64,000 nucleotides of DNA from Candidatus Saccharimonadota bacterium (GCA_030537075.1 JAUNOS010000001.1:218079-282078); one strand, 5' to 3'. Positions 39,494 through 55,999 are shown, numbered from the stretch's first letter. Made by a program: numbers and translations. Notes: generated by a model not told the origin, from the sequence alone.

Positions 39494-41440
39494 CTATATA
39501 GTTCCTGCTGTAGCTTCTTGGCGAATAATCCGCACCTCTTTATTTAGTTGGCGAGAACGGAAGTAGAAATAGGTGACAACCGCTGCCAGAATACCAGCGA
39601 AGGTCATGTTCTCCCCCGGGCCTGTCTTTGGTAGTTGTGCGACAGTTTGCTCAACGACCTTTGGCGCTGGGCAGTCGACAACAACCTCGATGCTGTTACC
39701 GAAAACATTAGTGATGCGACAGTCGTATGAGGATGGATCACTTGAGCCGCGTGCCATGGCGGAAAGCTGTGGTTTCATTTTGACGACATAGATAATGCTG
39801 CGCTTTTCGCCGGGTTTTAGTTCAAACTGTGGCCATGATAGCACCTTCGTTTCTTTGTTGAGTGAGCCGCCGCCATTGTCATATAGTTCAGCATATTCGA
39901 GAACGTCTGACAGGTCATCCGTTGGCGTTATTGTTGCAGGCGCCTTGCCGTCATTGCGTGCAGTGAGGGTGTATTCGATGCGGTCGCTTGATTTTGCCTT
40001 TTGGGCGGTTGCGTCAGTGTTTGAAGTAAGGTTGCGTGCTGATTTATTGCGAACAATTTGCGCGGCACACTTTTCATCCTTCACCCAGATGGTAGCATCG
40101 CCTGGACATGGTTGGCAGTCGGGGTGGTTAATCGGTAGCGCTGGATTGAGCGGACATTTCTTTTCCGCCTCTATCATGAGTGGCGACTCGCAGGCGGTGC
40201 TGGTCTTGTCGCCAAGGCTCGTATGGACGATAGCTGACGTAGTATATGCTCCTGGCTCGGCGATGGTGTGAGTGACAGTAGCGGTTGCTGCACGAGAGGC
40301 GATTTTTTTACGCAAAACCTCTTTGCCTGCCGAATTTTTAATGATAAAGGTATAGCCTGATACGGTTGCGCCGTGCTGCACCTGGGAAGTTGCAGTGAGG
40401 GTGACTGAGGTGCGGTTACTGATTTTATGGGCAATACCTGTACATGTTGCAATGGGTTGTGGCTTAGGCTTCTCAAGCTCAATCGTTGCATTATCGCATC
40501 CATCCGGGCCACCAGGTATTTCATGGGCATCGACACAGGCAGTATTTACAATGGCGCCATCTTTATAGGACGGAGCTCGGGCGGTAATGGTGACGAGGAA
40601 AACATCACCAACGTTTAGTTGCGGTATGGCATAACTCCAGCGATTGTTGGTAATAGCGCCATGGCTGGCGCGTACGAAGCTAACGCCCGCTGGTGCGTTA
40701 TCGCTCACCATAGTATTTTTCAGAACAGTATCCCCAACGTTTGAGATACGTAGTTGGTAATTAAAATCAACCCCGGGCTTAACGACTACATGCTTTACTT
40801 CATTGACTCGCTTATCAATTTTCACTTTTGGGTACTTTGGCGCTGGCGGCTGCTTTGGCGGTTCCTTGATCATGATGTTCGCGCAGGCTTTCATAATGGC
40901 AAAGGGTTTACCATCTGCCTTAGTGCCGACGAATGATGGGTACCACGAACCAGATCCGCTGCGATTGCGACCGGTGTCAAACTCGGCGAGTGGGCGAGAG
41001 TAGAGTGTCGTGCTGCCGACTTTGAATTCAACCTCACCACGCTGCAAGCCAAAGCGAGCGGTACGATTCCATGACTGCCACCCAGCGTCCTTGCCGCCTT
41101 GTCGTGTATGGACCTTTGTGTCGCGTGCACTCACAAGATTCTCTCGGGTGATGCCGGCGTGCTGCAGCATGTCACGGAAATTCTGCTTATTACCATCCCA
41201 AGCAGCGAAGAGTTGGCTGCGGGTATGGATGCCGCCATAGACTAAATCTGATGAGCTCGCGGCATTTGCGGACTCTGGCGCCTGAAAGACAGCAAATGAC
41301 TGAACGACAAGTGCCAATGCGGTCAAGATAAGACCAGTTTTGCGAGTAATTTCCTCTTTGCGGAGGCGCTTGGCGTAGAAGCCAAGTTCCTGAATAAGAG
41401 CTGGGCTGAACGCAAGGTGTGAGACAATTTTCTTAAACAT
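39494..41440 (-). CDS. Surface protein with DUF11-type repeats and LPXTG anchor
   Basis: Codes for 648 residues. A basic N-terminus of about 33 residues precedes a signal helix (TGLILTALALVVQSFAVFQA), with cleavage likely near ANAASS. The ectodomain has DUF11/isopeptide-like domains (KIDKRVNEVKHVVVKPG; YTLTARNDGKAPATITPTDDLSD), common in Gram-positive adhesins. LPKTG begins at residue 603, followed by PGEN, a membrane helix and a 22-residue charged tail, longer than most sortase substrates. It is probably linked to the cell wall by a sortase coded elsewhere. An AAAGGAA site precedes the start. Confidence 0.88.
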   Translation of the reverse strand: MFKKIVSHLAFSPALIQELGFYAKRLRKEEITRKTGLILTALALVVQSFAVFQAPESANAASSSDLVYGGIHTRSQLFAAWDGNKQNFRDMLQHAGITRENLVSARDTKVHTRQGGKDAGWQSWNRTARFGLQRGEVEFKVGSTTLYSRPLAEFDTGRNRSGSGSWYPSFVGTKADGKPFAIMKACANIMIKEPPKQPPAPKYPKVKIDKRVNEVKHVVVKPGVDFNYQLRISNVGDTVLKNTMVSDNAPAGVSFVRASHGAITNNRWSYAIPQLNVGDVFLVTITARAPSYKDGAIVNTACVDAHEIPGGPDGCDNATIELEKPKPQPIATCTGIAHKISNRTSVTLTATSQVQHGATVSGYTFIIKNSAGKEVLRKKIASRAATATVTHTIAEPGAYTTSAIVHTSLGDKTSTACESPLMIEAEKKCPLNPALPINHPDCQPCPGDATIWVKDEKCAAQIVRNKSARNLTSNTDATAQKAKSSDRIEYTLTARNDGKAPATITPTDDLSDVLEYAELYDNGGGSLNKETKVLSWPQFELKPGEKRSIIYVVKMKPQLSAMARGSSDPSSYDCRITNVFGNSIEVVVDCPAPKVVEQTVAQLPKTGPGENMTFAGILAAVVTYFYFRSRQLNKEVRIIRQEATAGTI

Positions 41441-41549
41441 GCCGTTCCTTTTGTGTTTTAACTTTTTATACTTTTACGTAAAATGATAAAAATCCTGCGT
41501 TAATTATAGCATAAGAAATATGTTCAAGGCAACAACTTGAGTGAACACT

Positions 41550-41555
41550 TTTTTT
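41550..41555 (+). promoter_or_regulatory. -10 box of gyrB-gyrA
   Basis: TATAAT giving a leader of about 50 bases; the leader ends in GAGGGAGAG before ATG 41612. No good -35 is visible. Confidence 0.6.
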
Positions 41556-41578
41556 GCGTTATAATGAAGAGGTTGTAA

Positions 41579-43588
<2,010 letters not shown>

Positions 43589-43589
43589 T

Positions 43590-46100
43590 ATGAGTGATCT
43601 ATCCCATGAAAATAACGATACAGTAACGAATCGTGACGATGACATGATCATTGAACAGTCGCCAGGTCTCGAAAAGCGCAAACTTGAGAATGTGATGAAG
43701 GATAATTTCTTCCGCTATTCAATGAGCGTGATCGTTGAGCGTGCCCTGCCGGACGTGCGCGATGGCCTCAAGCCAGTACACCGCCGTATTTTGTACTCGA
43801 TGAACCAGAACGGCAACCGCAGCACGGCGAAATTTGTGAAGTCAGCGCGTATCATCGGTGACGTGATGGGTAAATACCACCCGCACGGTGACGGCGCCAT
43901 TTATGATTCGATGGTGCGTTTGGCGCAGGATTGGAATATGCGCTATACACTGGTGCAAGGGCAGGGTAACTTTGGCTCTATGGACGGCGACCCGCCAGCG
44001 GCACACCGTTACACTGAGGCTCGCCTGGATAAGCCGGCCGAGGAGCTTTTGGCCGATATCGAAAAAGATACGGTTGATTTTCGTGATAACTTTGATGGAT
44101 CTGAGCAGGAGCCAATTGTGCTGCCGGCTAAGGTGCCAAATCTGCTACTGAATGGGCAGATCGGTATCGCGGTCGGTATGGCGACAAGCATCCCGACGCA
44201 CAATCTCGGTGAGTTGGTTGACGCGACAGTTCACTTGATCGACCATCCAGAGGCGACTGTTGATGACTTACTGGAGCATGTGAAGGGTCCTGATTTTCCG
44301 ACAGGGGCGGTAGTCTATGGCGGCGCCTCGATGCGTCAGGCATATCAAACTGGTCGCGGGAGCGTGACCATGCGTGCAGTGGCGGAGATTGAAGAGACGA
44401 AGCGCGGCCGCCATCAGATCGTGGTGACCGAAATACCATATGGGGTTAACAAGGCAACCTTGATTGAAAAAATCGGCGAACTATATCGTGAAAAGAAGAT
44501 CCCGCTCGCTGATCTGCGCGACGAAAGCTCACGTGGGCAGGTGCGAATTGTGATTGAGCTCAAGAAGGATTCATATCCGAAGAAGGTATTGAACCAGCTC
44601 TACAAGATGACGGCGCTGCAGACGAGTTTTAATTACAACATGCTGTCGCTGGTTGATGGCATTCAGCCGCGCATCATGGGCCTGCAGGAAATGCTGAGTG
44701 AGTTCGTGAAGCACCGTCAGAAGGTAGTGCGTCGCCGCACTGAGTTTGAACTGAAAAAGGCCAAGGCGCGGGCGCATATTCTCGAGGGCTATAAGATTGC
44801 GCTGGATCATATCGATGAAGTCATCAAGACGATTCGTGCCTCAAAGACTCAGGAAGAGGCCGAGAAAAACCTGCGCGAGAAGTTTGGGTTGAGTGAAATC
44901 CAAGCAAAAGCTATTTTGGCGATGCAGCTGCGCCGATTGACCGGGCTGGAGCGTGAGGCGATTGAGAATGAGCTAAGGGAACTGCTGGCCTTGATCGCGA
45001 AGCTGGAAGGGATTCTGGCGGATGAGCAGGAAATCTTGAATATCATCAAGACAGAGCTGCTGGAAATGAAAGAAAAATATGGCGATGAGCGTCGTAGCAA
45101 GATCATCAACCACGAACTTGGGAAATTCTCCGATGAGGAGCTCATCCCTGAGGAAGATGCCGTTGTTCTTTTAACAACAGAGAACTACATCAAACGGACT
45201 CTGCTCAGTGATTACCGCAAGCAGCATCGTGGTGGTAAGGGGAAGCGCGGCATGACAACTAAGGAAGAGGATATCATCGACCAGGTGGTGCCAGCTTCGA
45301 CACATGATTATCTGCTGTTCTTCACTAATCGCGGTCGTATTTTCCGCCTGAAGGCGTATGAGGTGCCAGCAGCATCCCTGAGTGCGAAGGGGGTAGCGGC
45401 GGTCAATCTCTTGCAGCTACAGCCAGAAGAGAAGATCACGGCCATTATTCGTCATGAGAAGGGCGCAAATGATGCGGGCTACCTCTTTATGGCTACTAAG
45501 AAGGGAACGGTCAAGAAAACGCCGCTCGGTGACTATGCAAATATTCGTACTAATGGGCTTATCGCCATTAAACTTGATGACGGGGATGAGCTGCGCTGGA
45601 TTAGCAAGACTGATGGCAAGAGTGACGTGATCATCTCGACCTCTGCCGGTCAGGCGATTCGCTTCAATGAGGCTGATGCGCGGCCAATGGGTCGGGCGGC
45701 TCGCGGCGTGCGCGGCGTGCGGCTGCGCCCAAATGACTGTGTAGTTGGCATGGATATCGTGACGAATGATGACCAGACACTGCTTGTCATGAGCGAGAAG
45801 GGCTTCGGAAAGCGCACCAAGGTAACGAACTTCCCGAGTCATAAGCGCGGTGGCGTCGGCATCAAGGCTGCGGTTGTCACTGCAAAGACTGGCCCGATTA
45901 TATCCGTCCGGACTATCGATCCGTCCATGACCGATGCGCTCCTTGTGTCACGTAATGGTCAGACGATCCGATTAAGTCTCGATGACATTAAGCTGCTTGG
46001 TCGCACGACACAAGGGGTAACTGTGATGCGCCTGAGTGAGGGTGACGCAGTATCAACTATTGGGCTGATGGAAGAGCGGCCTGAAGGGGCGGAGGAGTAG
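43590..46100 (+). CDS. gyrA: DNA gyrase subunit A
   Basis: Codes for 836 residues. The catalytic tyrosine is Y141 ([10 protein letters not shown]). The C-terminal beta-pinwheel carries a GyrA box ([10 protein letters not shown]), which separates gyrase from topoisomerase IV. An N-terminal extension of about 20 acidic residues is unusual. In the quinolone region the sequence reads [12 protein letters not shown], so the position of E. coli Ser83 is Gly and Asp87 is kept. Replacement of Ser83 is associated with lower quinolone sensitivity in other bacteria. Confidence 0.97.
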   Translation: MSDLSHENNDTVTNRDDDMIIEQSPGLEKRKLENVMKDNFFRYSMSVIVERALPDVRDGLKPVHRRILYSMNQNGNRSTAKFVKSARIIGDVMGKYHPHGDGAIYDSMVRLAQDWNMRYTLVQGQGNFGSMDGDPPAAHRYTEARLDKPAEELLADIEKDTVDFRDNFDGSEQEPIVLPAKVPNLLLNGQIGIAVGMATSIPTHNLGELVDATVHLIDHPEATVDDLLEHVKGPDFPTGAVVYGGASMRQAYQTGRGSVTMRAVAEIEETKRGRHQIVVTEIPYGVNKATLIEKIGELYREKKIPLADLRDESSRGQVRIVIELKKDSYPKKVLNQLYKMTALQTSFNYNMLSLVDGIQPRIMGLQEMLSEFVKHRQKVVRRRTEFELKKAKARAHILEGYKIALDHIDEVIKTIRASKTQEEAEKNLREKFGLSEIQAKAILAMQLRRLTGLEREAIENELRELLALIAKLEGILADEQEILNIIKTELLEMKEKYGDERRSKIINHELGKFSDEELIPEEDAVVLLTTENYIKRTLLSDYRKQHRGGKGKRGMTTKEEDIIDQVVPASTHDYLLFFTNRGRIFRLKAYEVPAASLSAKGVAAVNLLQLQPEEKITAIIRHEKGANDAGYLFMATKKGTVKKTPLGDYANIRTNGLIAIKLDDGDELRWISKTDGKSDVIISTSAGQAIRFNEADARPMGRAARGVRGVRLRPNDCVVGMDIVTNDDQTLLVMSEKGFGKRTKVTNFPSHKRGGVGIKAAVVTAKTGPIISVRTIDPSMTDALLVSRNGQTIRLSLDDIKLLGRTTQGVTVMRLSEGDAVSTIGLMEERPEGAEE

Positions 46101-46104
46101 GCTG

Positions 46105-46536
46105 ATGCGCCACCTGCTCGTTGCCGGACTCGCATGGCTGGTGGCGCAAAGCCTTAAACATGCATTTCGTCTTTTTGGGCGCAATCGGCGCGTCTTTCAG
46201 CAGAACCCAATTGCACCGCTTCTTGTATCTGGTGGCATGCCGAGTGGCCATAGTGCGGTGGTAACGGCTCTTGCAATTTCCGTAGGGGCTGCAGAGGGGT
46301 GGTCTGGGGCTGCATTTGCCGTTGCGGTGGTTGTTGCGGTTATCGTGATGTATGATGCGATGATGGTGCGATTGTCGTCCGGCAAGCAGGGTGAGGCGTT
46401 AAACGAGTTAATTCGGCGGAGCTATCCAGAGATGAGGCAGGTCAAGATCGCGCACGGCCACACCTCTGTTGAGGTGCTGGCTGGTGCATTGATTGGCGCA
46501 GTTATTGCCGTTGTTGTAATTTTCGCAACAAAATAA
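46105..46536 (+). CDS. Divergent PAP2-family (DUF212-like) membrane protein
   Basis: Codes for 143 residues with about three membrane helices. The motifs SGGMPSGHSA, YDAMMVR and GHTSVEVLAG match the divergent PAP2 group related to acid phosphatases and vanadium haloperoxidases. Substrates in this group are unproven; lipid phosphates are likely. It starts four bases after gyrA and probably shares its transcript. The rRNA promoter lies just downstream. Confidence 0.88.
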   Translation: MRHLLVAGLAWLVAQSLKHAFRLFGRNRRVFQQNPIAPLLVSGGMPSGHSAVVTALAISVGAAEGWSGAAFAVAVVVAVIVMYDAMMVRLSSGKQGEALNELIRRSYPEMRQVKIAHGHTSVEVLAGALIGAVIAVVVIFATK

Positions 46537-46549
46537 TTACAAATAACCC

Positions 46550-46578
46550 TTGACCTGGCGGAAAAAATCAGATAAGAT
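46550..46578 (+). promoter_or_regulatory. Promoter of the 16S rRNA unit
   Basis: TTGACC (46550-46555), 17-base spacer, TAAGAT (46573-46578). Confidence 0.8.
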
Positions 46579-46671
46579 GGGTATCAGTCTGGTGGCTGGA
46601 GTGCGAGACCAAGCCGCAATTACATCGGTAAGTGCAGGAGTCAATCGCAAAGGCGACATCAGGCCTGAACG

Positions 46672-46692
46672 TTAACAATTTGATTGTGCAAT
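46672..46692 (+). promoter_or_regulatory. boxA-like site and 5' arm of the 16S processing stem
   Basis: TTAACAATTTGA (46672-46683) resembles the boxA antitermination element and occurs again before 23S at 50517-50528. TTGATTGTGCAAT (46680-46692) pairs perfectly with 48460-48472 after the 16S gene, a typical RNase III stem. Confidence 0.7.
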
Positions 46693-46742
46693 ATCATCGT
46701 CAGTTTATATTTTTGTAGAGCCTTTTACTTTTTGATAAGTAA

Positions 46743-48319
<1,577 letters not shown>

Positions 48320-48459
48320 GGGAGAATAGATGCCAACTTGTCGAGCAATCACAAGTTGAGCTAGGTCGGTCTCGTAAATATGCTGAGCTTACATATTTAC
48401 TGCTACCCTTCGGGGTGAGACAAAGTTCAACAACCTTCTCTACGATAAACCAGCGATGG

Positions 48460-48518
48460 ATTGCACAATCAAGTTGTTATACAAATGAAAAATACCCCTC
48501 ACAGCGAGGGATATTTTT
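48460..48518 (+). terminator. 3' processing arm and terminator of the 16S unit
   Basis: 48460-48472 is the 3' arm of the 16S processing stem. Sixteen bases later a hairpin at 48488-48518 (AAAAATA, one mismatch, CCCTC / GAGGG, TATTTTT) ends the unit; it also serves the minus-strand gene at 48541. Confidence 0.8.
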
Positions 48519-48540
48519 GTATTTTGGGGCTGTGGTGGCG

Positions 48541-48777
48541 CTAGATGCCACCAAACAGAGAGCGACTGAGCCAGTTTAGCGGAATGCTATGCAGGCTGAG
48601 CATAATAGCGACTCCAACACCGCAGGTGACGAGCCCCCAGAAGCGAAAACGATCATAGCTGCTGACGCCGCTGCCGAGATTGTCGGCGAGTTTTTGATGA
48701 TAGCCAACGATAAGAGCGCCGACTGCAAGGATGAGCATGCCCAAAAAAAGAGCACCTATACTAAATTCATACAACAT
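48541..48777 (-). CDS. Small two-helix membrane protein in the rRNA spacer
   Basis: Codes for 78 residues: MLYEFSIGALFLGMLILAVGALIVGYHQ, a polar loop with SSYDRFRFWGL, and a second helix, ending SRSLFGGI. The minus-strand TATAAT ends seven bases before this ATG, so longer upstream reading through tRNA-Ala is rejected. It resembles SecG-like or DUF-type two-helix proteins only in layout. It runs against the rRNA direction between 16S and the tRNA cluster. Confidence 0.7.
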   Translation of the reverse strand: MLYEFSIGALFLGMLILAVGALIVGYHQKLADNLGSGVSSYDRFRFWGLVTCGVGVAIMLSLHSIPLNWLSRSLFGGI

Positions 48778-48793
48778 AATTACCATTATACTC

Positions 48794-48822
48794 TTGTCAG
48801 AATGAAAAAGATACGGTACAAT
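48794..48822 (+). promoter_or_regulatory. Promoter of the tRNA-Ala-Ile-Val cluster
   Basis: TTGTCA (48794-48799), 17-base spacer, TACAAT (48817-48822). It partly overlaps the minus-strand promoter of the 78-residue gene. Confidence 0.75.
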
Positions 48823-48840
48823 GGTAAAGTCTTGGCAAAT

Positions 48841-48917
48841 GGGGGCATAGCTCAGTTGGCTAGAGCACCTGCTTTGCAAGCAGGGGGTCCAGGGTTCGAG
48901 TCCCTGTGCCTCCACCA
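48841..48917 (+). tRNA. tRNA-Ala (anticodon TGC)
   Basis: 77 nt with encoded CCA; acceptor GGGGGCA/TGCCTCC, anticodon stem CCTGC/GCAGG with loop TTTGCAA. Confidence 0.97.
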
Positions 48918-48968
48918 TTATGGGGTGAAGTAGGCTTGTGTCTACGACACTCCACCAAGACTGCGTGA

Positions 48969-49045
48969 GGGCGATTAGCTCAGCTGGTTAGAGCGCGTCA
49001 CTGATAATGACGAGGTCGGAGGTTCAAGTCCCTCATCGCCCACCA
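48969..49045 (+). tRNA. tRNA-Ile (anticodon GAT)
   Basis: 77 nt with encoded CCA; acceptor GGGCGAT/ATCGCCC, anticodon stem CGTCA/TGACG with loop CTGATAA. Confidence 0.97.
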
Positions 49046-49055
49046 CACCTGCTAC

Positions 49056-49132
49056 GGGCGCTTAGCTCAGTTGGCTAGAGCATCTCGTTTACACCGAGAG
49101 GGTCGGGGGTTCGAGCCCCTCAGCGCCCACCA
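49056..49132 (+). tRNA. tRNA-Val (anticodon TAC)
   Basis: 77 nt with encoded CCA; acceptor GGGCGCT/AGCGCCC, anticodon stem TCTCG/CGAGA with loop TTTACAC. Confidence 0.97.
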
Positions 49133-49144
49133 TAAATGAATCAT

Positions 49145-49166
49145 CACCGAAAGGTGATTTTTTATT
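49145..49166 (+). terminator. Terminator of the tRNA cluster
   Basis: Stem ATCACC / GGTGAT with a GAAA tetraloop followed by a T6-rich run. Confidence 0.85.
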
Positions 49167-49192
49167 TTATCCGGATAGGCTATACTGAGGAT

Positions 49193-50332
49193 ATGTATAA
49201 GCACATCTTCAAGCCAATTCTTTTTTTATTTTCGCCTGATGGGGTGCATCGCTGTATCGTGTGGTGTGGGAAACTAGTGCAGGTCATGCCGCCAGCGCGC
49301 TGGCTACTGAGGCGTTTATGGCAGGTCAAGGACCCAGTTTTGGCACAGACCATTGATGGTGTGAAGTTTAATAATCCCGTTGGTCTTTCCGCCGGCTTCG
49401 ATAAAAATGTGCAACTTACGCCGCTCATGGAGTCGGTGGGCTTTGGGTTTGCGACGGGTGGCTCGGTGACCTATGAGCCGCGCGTGGGCAACCCTCGACC
49501 ATGGTTTCATCGGTTGCCGAAGACAAAGTCGGTCGTTGTTTTTGCGGGCATGCCAAACCACGGGCTGACTCGCATCGGACAGTACATACAGCGCAATCGT
49601 CGCCGGCGTGTCGCTATGCCTGCGGTCGTATCGGTAGCGGTTATCGCAGACAAGACAACGCGCGAACGCTTTGCCGGCGGCGTCCCAGAGGAGGCAATCA
49701 TAAATGATGTAAAAAAAGCAACAGAGTATATTTTACAACATAAACTTGCGGAAGTGATCGAGCTCAATATCTCTTGCCCAAATGCCGGTAAGGAGCCATT
49801 TATTGAGCCGGGGCCGCTGGAGGAGCTACTGACGGTGCTTGATACCGTTCCGCGTCAGGTGCCGTTTTGGGTGAAGATGCCGCATTTGTATGATATGGGG
49901 CAGTTTGACGCACTACTTGATGTGATCGCCCGCCATAATATCCAAGGAGTGACGGTGGCAAATCTTGTGAAAGAGCGCGACCGTGTTGCGCTACACGACC
50001 CGCTAACGGATGATATTCGGGGTGGCCTGAGCGGTGCGCCGACTCAGCAGCAGAGCATAGCGCTGATCCGGCGGGCCTATGAGCGGCACGGCGACCGCCT
50101 GACGATCATAGGTGTGGGTGGCGTGTTCTCGGCCGACGACGCCTATGCAAAGGTGCGGGCCGGAGCGAGCCTTGTCGGTCTTATCACTGGGATGTTGTTT
50201 GAGGGGCCGGGGCTGATAGCGCGGATCAATCGGGAGCTTATTGTGCTGCTGCAGCGCGATGGATTTACGCAGTTATCAGAGGCGGTTGGGGTGGATTGTC
50301 GAAAAAAGCCAAAAAAGTCGAAAAATCTTTGA
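49193..50332 (+). CDS. pyrD: Dihydroorotate dehydrogenase (quinone-type, class 2)
   Basis: Codes for 379 residues from ATG 49193; TATACT (49181-49186) ends six bases before it. Class 2 features are the N-terminal helical extension, GLSAGFDKN, and ELNISCPN. It binds FMN (GVGGVFSADDAY; GASLVGLITGMLFEGP). It oxidises dihydroorotate in pyrimidine synthesis and would pass electrons to a quinone. At the catalytic base position of class 2 enzymes (Ser after NxSxPN region) assignment by eye is not safe. It sits between the tRNA cluster and 23S with its own promoter. Other pyr genes are not in the window. Confidence 0.93.
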   Translation: MYKHIFKPILFLFSPDGVHRCIVWCGKLVQVMPPARWLLRRLWQVKDPVLAQTIDGVKFNNPVGLSAGFDKNVQLTPLMESVGFGFATGGSVTYEPRVGNPRPWFHRLPKTKSVVVFAGMPNHGLTRIGQYIQRNRRRRVAMPAVVSVAVIADKTTRERFAGGVPEEAIINDVKKATEYILQHKLAEVIELNISCPNAGKEPFIEPGPLEELLTVLDTVPRQVPFWVKMPHLYDMGQFDALLDVIARHNIQGVTVANLVKERDRVALHDPLTDDIRGGLSGAPTQQQSIALIRRAYERHGDRLTIIGVGGVFSADDAYAKVRAGASLVGLITGMLFEGPGLIARINRELIVLLQRDGFTQLSEAVGVDCRKKPKKSKNL

Positions 50333-50340
50333 AAAAACTA

Positions 50341-50369
50341 TTGCAAAACCAAACTGAGTGCTGTATAGT
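50341..50369 (+). promoter_or_regulatory. Promoter of the 23S-5S unit
   Basis: TTGCAA (50341-50346), 17-base spacer, TATAGT (50364-50369), starting eight bases after the pyrD stop. The leader has a boxA-like TTAACAATTTGA at 50517-50528 and two processing arms, 50547-50555 and 50579-50594, that pair with 53810-53818 and 53774-53789. Confidence 0.82.
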
Positions 50370-50596
50370 TGATAAACAGTTACGCGAATGTTCAAAGGAA
50401 CCTCTGGCAATACACTGCAAATGTGCGAGGGCAGTGGAAAATGTACTTGAGTGTAGACCAGATACGTGATTTCTTGACGGATCAAGTGTGCACTCAATCG
50501 TGTGAGGCACTGATCATTAACAATTTGAAGAGAAGAAATTGAGTTTTTAATTGACGGTAGCAGTAGTTGCAAGGTAGCAATTACTAGTTAAGTCAA

Positions 50597-53727
<3,131 letters not shown>

Positions 53728-53908
53728 CTTGTCTGCTAGCGGTTATGCTTGCATAACGCTCGCGGATAAGGTAGACTTAACTAGTAATTGGTGCTTTTCA
53801 TAAGTACCGGTCAATTAACAATCAATTTCCGTGACTAGATGGACGTCGAAGAAAGGGGTTTGGCCCACCGTGCGAGTATATACGGGACCAAGCGCTTTAA
53901 ACCCCCTC
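53728..53908 (+). other. 23S-5S spacer
   Basis: Holds the 3' arms of the 23S processing stem (a 16-bp perfect match at 53774-53789 and a 9-bp match at 53810-53818) and a GGGGTTT/AAACCCC pairing flanking the 5S side. No gene. Confidence 0.8.
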
Positions 53909-54018
<110 letters not shown>

Positions 54019-54021
54019 TAT

Positions 54022-54052
54022 AAAAAAGACTTCCGAATAGGAGGTCTTTTTT
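54022..54052 (+). terminator. Terminator of the 23S-5S unit
   Basis: 13-base-pair stem AAAAAAGACTTCC / GGAGGTCTTTTTT (one G-T pair), loop GAATA, with a six-T end. Confidence 0.92.
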
Positions 54053-54103
54053 CGTATAAGTAAGCTTTTATTTTTCATTGTGCTTGTGGTATAATGATGG
54101 AAA

Positions 54104-55954
54104 ATGAAAAAACAGACAGAGAAAATAACTATCCGCGAACGCCTCAAAAAACCAAAAACCTGGTATGTCCTTATAGGCGTCCTTCTCCTTGCCTTCCTCC
54201 TGGCGTGGGGCATCGCTTTCCTATTGACAACCCGGGGACCAGTGGAGGCCCGTATTCAGGGTGACCAAGGGCAACATGAGGTTGATCGACCACTGGTGGT
54301 CAAGCTAAATCGTCAGCTCGGTAGCGTGCGGCCGAGCTTGTCGCCAGCTGTAGAGGGTGTGTGGAAGGAAAAGCGACGGCTCTTCGGTGTTGCCGAGCTG
54401 GAGTTTACGCCAACACGGAGCCTGGATGCCGATACGGAATACACACTACATTTTCATGATGTGCGACGCGCGCTTTTCGGCGGGGCACAGCTGGTGCCCC
54501 AGCGTTTTCGTACGCAAAAAGCACCGCGAGTTGAGCGTTGGTCTCTTGATAATAAACAAGTGATTGCGATGGATGAGACGCTATCGGTGACACTGGCGTC
54601 GCGCGCGGGAAAGCTGCGACAACTGGAGCTAAGCGTCGAACCGCACCTGGAGCTTAAGCGACATTCGAGTGACGATACGACCTTCACATGGTCATATGAC
54701 GGCGTCTTGTCGGCTGATGCTGAGTACACGTTTGTTTTAAAAGATACGGTGCAGCGCGAGGAACTACGGCGTATGGCTATCAAAACTGCGCCGCTACCAA
54801 CGCTTCAGTCTTCAGCCAAGGAGCATTCAGTTGCGCCATCTGATGAGCTGAAGCTGGTATTTAGTGAGGCGATATTATCTGAGGGGCGGCCGAATATTAG
54901 CTTTACGGCGCAGGGCGAGGGGGCATGGCGAAATGATACTGACTATGTGTTCAAGCCCCGCAGTCTGGAGCCTGGCAAGACATACACCTATACCATCCCG
55001 AAGGGGCTGCGGACGGCTCGAGGCGGTATCTTGCAGGAGCCACTTCAGAAGTCATTTGCAACCAATGGTCGAGTCGCTGCAGTCGGTATTTGGCCACGAA
55101 ATAAAGTGGTCAATCAGGCCGCTCAAGATGTTAGCGTGACATTTAACCAAGAAGTTGACCATAAGAGTGTAGAGCAGCGCTTTCGGGTGTCTGCTGGCGA
55201 ACTGCGAGGTTTCTCGTGGCGCGGAACAACACTGACCGCCCGAGTGGTTAATATGGGGTACCAGCGATATGTCCAGGCCTGGGTCGAGCCAGGAGTGGTG
55301 CCAGTGTTCGGGCTTCCAAATAGTGAAAAGATAGTCACCTCTTTCACGACCGATTCTCGAGTGGTGAAACTCAATGTGCCGTATTACAAACAGGTATTTG
55401 CGCAAAGTTGCGAGGCTGCTTCGCTCAGGATGGCATTGGCGTATCGGGGCATCCATGACAGTGACTGGAATATTTTACAAAAATTTGGCTACAATCCTCG
55501 CCCGCGCGATCATGTGCGCAATGTATGGGATGATCCAAATCAACAGTTCGTAGGCGACGTGAAGGGCAACCAGGGCGCTGGAACTGGCTGGGGTGTATAT
55601 GCAGGTCCCGTCGCGCGTGCCGCTGGTCAGTATGGGCGTGGTACTAATGTAGCATATGGGGCTGATGCGCACTTTGTGGCGCGGCAGATTCATGCCGGCA
55701 ATCCAGTCATCGCATGGGGCGTATGGCGCTTGGGGGCAAAGATTGATAGTTGGACAACTCCCGGAGGCCGAACAGTCAGCGGTCCTATTCCGATGCACGT
55801 GCGTCTTATCGTCGGTGTGCGTGGCGAGCCGCATGATCCGATAGGGTTTTATGTGTACGACCCTATCGTGGGGCAGCTTTACTGGACGCGATCGCACTTC
55901 ACTGCCATGACGGCGGGTGCAGGGCCTGCGGCGCAGCTTCTTGCGGTGCAGTAG
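54104..55954 (+). CDS. Membrane-anchored Ig-like protein with C39-like peptidase domain
   Basis: Codes for 616 residues. A basic N-terminus and one membrane helix (about 20-43) anchor it with the rest outside. Three bacterial Ig-like (Big_5-type) modules follow (PSLSPAVEGVW...LEFTPTRSLDADTEYTL is one). The last 180 residues match the Peptidase_C39_2 fold: PYYKQVFAQSCEAASLRMAL with C436, H565 in PMHVRLIVGV and the YDP motif with Asp near 586. It may cut peptides or surface proteins of the cell or its host. The TATAAT ends eight bases before the ATG. Confidence 0.88.
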   Translation: MKKQTEKITIRERLKKPKTWYVLIGVLLLAFLLAWGIAFLLTTRGPVEARIQGDQGQHEVDRPLVVKLNRQLGSVRPSLSPAVEGVWKEKRRLFGVAELEFTPTRSLDADTEYTLHFHDVRRALFGGAQLVPQRFRTQKAPRVERWSLDNKQVIAMDETLSVTLASRAGKLRQLELSVEPHLELKRHSSDDTTFTWSYDGVLSADAEYTFVLKDTVQREELRRMAIKTAPLPTLQSSAKEHSVAPSDELKLVFSEAILSEGRPNISFTAQGEGAWRNDTDYVFKPRSLEPGKTYTYTIPKGLRTARGGILQEPLQKSFATNGRVAAVGIWPRNKVVNQAAQDVSVTFNQEVDHKSVEQRFRVSAGELRGFSWRGTTLTARVVNMGYQRYVQAWVEPGVVPVFGLPNSEKIVTSFTTDSRVVKLNVPYYKQVFAQSCEAASLRMALAYRGIHDSDWNILQKFGYNPRPRDHVRNVWDDPNQQFVGDVKGNQGAGTGWGVYAGPVARAAGQYGRGTNVAYGADAHFVARQIHAGNPVIAWGVWRLGAKIDSWTTPGGRTVSGPIPMHVRLIVGVRGEPHDPIGFYVYDPIVGQLYWTRSHFTAMTAGAGPAAQLLAVQ

Positions 55955-55999
55955 GGGGCTCAGTGCTGCTTTCAGAGTACGCTTTGGTATACTAGAACT

